Below are positions 3,372 to 6,040 of a DNA stretch of 6,040 bases, piece after piece (the stretch's first letter is position 1; each line of letters starts with the position of its first letter). The notes below the pieces were generated by a model, which was not told the DNA's origin, ran no database searches, and saw only the letters and a program-made list of their open reading frames with translations. The translations under genes were made by a program, and so were the position numbers. Source of the stretch: Verrucomicrobiales bacterium. GTDB lineage: Bacteria > Verrucomicrobiota > Verrucomicrobiia > Limisphaerales > UBA1096. Where the stretch lies: positions 51,635-57,674 of the forward strand of contig PBKH01000043.1 in assembly GCA_002721375.1 (NCBI GenBank), written 5' to 3'.

Positions 3372-6040
3372 GCCGCAAAAACCTAGGTTACGCTTGGCCA
3401 AGCAGCAAGGTTACGAGCAAAAGAAAAACCGGCTCTTGGCCAAGCGGAATTGTTTCGTTAAGCAGCCGCAGCTAGAATGGTTTCGCGTGCCGAAAAACGC
3501 TACACCTAGCCCAATCGATTCACTGGTCATTCCCGCAAATAGCACCCCAAGCGCGGAATTACCGAAACTTAAACGCTATCTAAAGGCCGAATCAGCCCGC
3601 CTACAAAAGTGGCATCGTGATGGAGGGAAAGGTCTCGAGGTCTGCCATGGACAGTCGGGGATGATCGACAAGCTGCTTATCGCGTTGTTCGATTGGTCGT
3701 TAGCAAACTTTAAAACTATTAAGGGCGCCGGACGACTCAAGGTCTCGCTCGTCGCAATCGGTGGCTACGGGCGCGAGGAACTCAGCCCGCATAGCGACAT
3801 CGATATAATGCTGCTGCACGACGGCTCGGCACCAAGACTGACTCGAATCTATAGCAATCCACTTCTCGAACATCTGACAGGCCCCGGCGGCCTGATTTAC
3901 ACGCTTTACGACCTCGGCTTAAAGGTCGGCCACTCCGTACGTAACACACAGGATGCGATCAACATCGCCAACGACGACATGAAGACAAAAACTTCGCTAA
4001 TCGAATCGCGTCTCGTAATCGGCGACACCACACTGTTCAGCGAGTTTCAAAAGCGTATCGATGCACGATGCGTTCGCAACCATGTCGCCGCTTACCTACA
4101 GATGCGCCTGTGCGACCAGAACGCGCGGCGAACAAAATTCGGCAACTCCGCACTAATGCAAGAGCCAAACATAAAGAACGGCTGCGGAGGCCTGCGCGAC
4201 TACCAGAATCTTCTTTGGATGACCTACTTTAAGTACAGCGTCCGGACGCTTGAACAGCTTGAGTTAAAAAATATGATCCGCACCAGAGATCGACTACAGC
4301 TGGAAGCCGGCTATAACTTCCTGCTACGGGTCCGCAACGAGCTGCATTACCAATCCAAACGCCCTGTCGATGCGCTTCCCAAGGCACTACAACCGAAAGT
4401 CGCCTGGCAGCTGGGCTACAAGGACCGCTCGCCAGCACGGCGGCTCGAAGTATTCATGCGCGATCTTTACATACATCTACGCGCTATTCATCTAATCACC
4501 CACACAGTTGAGCGACGCTTGGCGCTGCGCCCAAAATCTCAGCATCGAATACCTCTGCTAGGTAGTCTTTTAGGTGCCGGTATAAAGACAGAGACAATCG
4601 ACGGTTTCAACCTCATAGGCGGCGAAATGACGCCAGCCTCATCGGAAGTTTTCAAAGATCAGCCGCACCGACTAATGCGCGTCTTTCTCCACGCACAGCA
4701 GCGTGGCCTAGACTTTCATCCTGACTTGATCCAATTGCTCCGCGATAGCTCAGAGTTGATCGACAATAGTTTCATCCTAGACACCGATGTGCACGAGACA
4801 TTCCGTGAGATTCTTAATCGGCGAGGCAGCGTCGCACCCTCACTACGAGTCATGCACGAAGTCGGCCTCCTCGGACGCTATATTCCAGAGTTCGGCCGGA
4901 TGACTTGCCTCGTACAGCATGAGTTTTTTCATGCCTATGCTGCCGATGAACACACGCTCGTATGCCTCGAGAAACTCGACCAGGTATGGAACTCCAAGTC
5001 GCCACCGTTCATCCACTACAGCCACATTCTTCAGGATATCGATCTGCCATACCTGCTCTACCTCGCGCTGTTCCTACACGATACCGGAAAGGGTATGGAG
5101 AGCGGCGACCATGCAAAGGACGGCGCCGACATCGCCCAGCGCGTCGGCGAACGGCTTGGCCTCACACCACGCCGCCTGAAACGCCTCCGGTTCCTTGTGC
5201 AGAATCACCTACTCATGGCTGAGGTTTCCCAGCGACGCGATATCGACTCGCCCACAGTCATCCGCCAGTTCGCCGAGGCCGTACAAGACGAGGAGAATCT
5301 AGCCATGCTAACGCTACTAACATTCGCTGACTCACTTGGAACAAGTGATGACCTGTGGAACGAGTTCAAGAATACATTGCTGCAAACTTTGTACCGCCGC
5401 GCCGGACGCCGCATGGCCGGTGGCCAAGAATATTCCCGGACGGAAAAGTCACGCTTGGCAAAACTCAAGCAGGAAGTACGCGACCAATTGCCACCGCACC
5501 TGCCTGAGGAAGAACTTGATGCGCATTTCCAGCATCTCACACCGCGGTATTTCCGAACGCACTCTCTCGAGCACATCCACATAGACCTAGAACAAATACA
5601 CCGCTTCCTCTTACATGTCGCCACCGCAGCAGGTCCAGAGGCGCTGGAACCCGTGATCTCGTGGTATGACCAAACTGCACGGGGCTACAGCTCAGTCAAG
5701 ATCTGTACTTGGGATCGACCGGGACTCTTCACATTGATTTGCGGCGCGCTTGGCGCGACGGGGCTCAGTATCCTTAATGCACGGGTTTTCTCACGTGGTG
5801 ACGGAATCATTATGGACACCTTCGCTGTCGTCAACGCCCGCACCGGCAACCTTGTCCGACCAGCCGAGCGCGACACATTCAAGCAATTGCTCTTTCAGTC
5901 GCTGTTGCCTGGTGAAACGCCGGAGTTCGAGGAACGAATCGCCGATTTGGGAAAGTCGGCCCCGACCTTAGATTGGGAACTGCCGACCCGAATCCGCATC
6001 GACGCAAAATCCGCGAAGTCTCGCACCATCATCGAGATCG
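3370..6040 (+). CDS. glnD: Bifunctional [protein-PII] uridylyltransferase/uridylyl-removing enzyme, 3' end missing
   Basis: GlnD senses glutamine; it uridylylates PII when nitrogen is limiting and removes UMP when glutamine is high. From ATG 3370, 890 residues are visible. The nucleotidyltransferase domain has GGYGREELSPHSDID (131-145) with the metal-binding pair Asp143/Asp145. Then come the GlnD signature EPNIKNGCGGLRDYQN (265-280) and LLRVRNELHY (318-327). The HD domain carries His528 (ADEHTL), His570-Asp571 (LHDTGKG), His581, His613 (QNHLLMA) and Asp654 (TFADSLG), so both activities look intact. ACT domain 1 begins near 775 (TWDRPGLF, 780-787). The second ACT domain is just starting (RTIIEI) when the window ends. 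The reading frame is open from 3307 with no stop. Family-like sequence begins only near residue 65 (LKRYLKAESARL), so the first 40-60 residues are doubtful; GTG 3487 is the main alternative start and ATG 3661 looks too short. No PII or ammonium-transporter gene is in view. Confidence 0.93.
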   Translation, partial: MPQKPRLRLAKQQGYEQKKNRLLAKRNCFVKQPQLEWFRVPKNATPSPIDSLVIPANSTPSAELPKLKRYLKAESARLQKWHRDGGKGLEVCHGQSGMIDKLLIALFDWSLANFKTIKGAGRLKVSLVAIGGYGREELSPHSDIDIMLLHDGSAPRLTRIYSNPLLEHLTGPGGLIYTLYDLGLKVGHSVRNTQDAINIANDDMKTKTSLIESRLVIGDTTLFSEFQKRIDARCVRNHVAAYLQMRLCDQNARRTKFGNSALMQEPNIKNGCGGLRDYQNLLWMTYFKYSVRTLEQLELKNMIRTRDRLQLEAGYNFLLRVRNELHYQSKRPVDALPKALQPKVAWQLGYKDRSPARRLEVFMRDLYIHLRAIHLITHTVERRLALRPKSQHRIPLLGSLLGAGIKTETIDGFNLIGGEMTPASSEVFKDQPHRLMRVFLHAQQRGLDFHPDLIQLLRDSSELIDNSFILDTDVHETFREILNRRGSVAPSLRVMHEVGLLGRYIPEFGRMTCLVQHEFFHAYAADEHTLVCLEKLDQVWNSKSPPFIHYSHILQDIDLPYLLYLALFLHDTGKGMESGDHAKDGADIAQRVGERLGLTPRRLKRLRFLVQNHLLMAEVSQRRDIDSPTVIRQFAEAVQDEENLAMLTLLTFADSLGTSDDLWNEFKNTLLQTLYRRAGRRMAGGQEYSRTEKSRLAKLKQEVRDQLPPHLPEEELDAHFQHLTPRYFRTHSLEHIHIDLEQIHRFLLHVATAAGPEALEPVISWYDQTARGYSSVKICTWDRPGLFTLICGALGATGLSILNARVFSRGDGIIMDTFAVVNARTGNLVRPAERDTFKQLLFQSLLPGETPEFEERIADLGKSAPTLDWELPTRIRIDAKSAKSRTIIEI
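3385..3415 (+). repeat. Direct repeat AGGTTACG, 23-bp period
   Basis: AGGTTACG occurs at 3385-3392 and again at 3408-3415, identical over 8 bases. Both copies lie immediately upstream of the sigma gene (minus strand CGTAACCT). A two-turn-like period and this location suggest binding sites or promoter elements rather than chance, though the repeat is short. Confidence 0.45.
3387..3415 (-). promoter_or_regulatory. Candidate ECF-type (possibly autoregulated) promoter of the sigma operon
   Basis: On the minus strand CGTAAC (3415-3410) is followed after exactly 17 bases by CGTAAC (3392-3387). Known ECF promoters have an AAC-containing -35 and a CGT-type -10 at 16-17 bp (for example TGTAAC-N17-CGAC for Bacillus SigX and TGAAAC-N16-CGTA for SigW), so this fits the general form. 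Transcription would start near 3380, leaving a leader of only about 9 bases before ATG 3371. One palindrome (3393-3402) lies inside the spacer, a natural place for repression. No sigma70-like hexamer pair competes on this strand. Confidence 0.35.
3393..3444. promoter_or_regulatory. Pair of identical palindromes CTTGGCCAAG, candidate operator
   Basis: The perfect 10-bp palindrome CTTGGCCAAG occurs at 3393-3402 (extended to 12 bp, GCTTGGCCAAGC, at 3392-3403) and at 3435-3444. The centres are 42 bp apart, about four helical turns, so two dimers would sit on the same DNA face. One copy lies in the spacer of the candidate sigma-operon promoter and the other just upstream of the candidate glnD promoter. 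If glnD really starts at 3370, both copies would also encode Leu-Ala-Lys in frame, which is a competing explanation. Confidence 0.45.
3450..3478 (+). promoter_or_regulatory. Candidate sigma70-type promoter for glnD
   Basis: TTGTTT (3450-3455) is followed after 17 bp by TAGAAT (3473-3478), which matches the TATAAT consensus at five of six positions; the -35 matches at only three of six. Transcription would begin near 3485, almost at the in-frame GTG 3487, implying a leaderless or near-leaderless glnD message. It conflicts with translation from ATG 3370. Confidence 0.3.

Noticed and set aside
3372..3401. TTG 3401 start adding MAKRNLGFCG to the sigma factor
   Set aside because: There is no Shine-Dalgarno, it is a rare start codon, and it overlaps the palindrome and the candidate promoter; ATG 3371 gives a normal ECF N-terminus.
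5205..5624. 139-residue minus-strand open frame inside glnD
   Set aside because: It is antisense to strongly family-conserved GlnD sequence, with a Ser/Arg/Cys-rich composition typical of a shadow frame.

Overview
The window holds chromosomal bacterial genes at moderate GC. No mobile element, CRISPR array, tRNA or rRNA was seen. The style suggests a Gram-negative, possibly Verrucomicrobiota-like organism: it has prolipoprotein diacylglyceryl transferase and a lipobox lipoprotein, the Lgt is a GCCYG-type variant, and Shine-Dalgarno sites are weak or absent. The phylum is an inference only; no marker gene settles it.

Layout. Positions 1-60 carry what may be the last codons of an unidentified plus-strand gene. 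A small plus-strand gene (113-370) encodes a cysteine-rich lipoprotein with three evenly spaced Cys-Cys pairs; a perfect TTGACA lies just upstream. It converges on a four-gene minus-strand operon read from 3371 down to 438: an ECF-type sigma factor (2763-3371), a single-pass membrane protein that is probably its anti-sigma or regulator (2219-2713), a secreted DUF3106-type helical protein (1262-2215) and lgt (438-1253). The gaps are 49, 3 and 8 bases, so the last three genes are very likely co-transcribed and perhaps translationally coupled. From about 3370 to the right edge runs glnD, the bifunctional PII uridylyltransferase/uridylyl-removing enzyme, cut off by the window end inside its second ACT domain.

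How the genes may work together. The sigma, membrane protein and DUF3106 trio looks like a cell-envelope signalling unit in which the sigma factor is held or tuned by the membrane protein. Placing lgt at the end of this operon would tie lipoprotein maturation to envelope sensing. GlnD belongs to nitrogen-status signalling and is linked to the operon only by sharing the divergent control region.

The most interesting non-coding signal is that divergent region (about 3370-3487). It holds two copies of the 10-bp perfect palindrome CTTGGCCAAG, 42 bp apart centre to centre. It also holds an AGGTTACG direct repeat that reads on the minus strand as an ECF-like promoter with one palindrome in its spacer, and a sigma70-like promoter facing glnD. 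The two outermost ATG codons of sigma and glnD overlap head to head (CATG, 3369-3372), so either the promoters lie within coding sequence or glnD begins further downstream.
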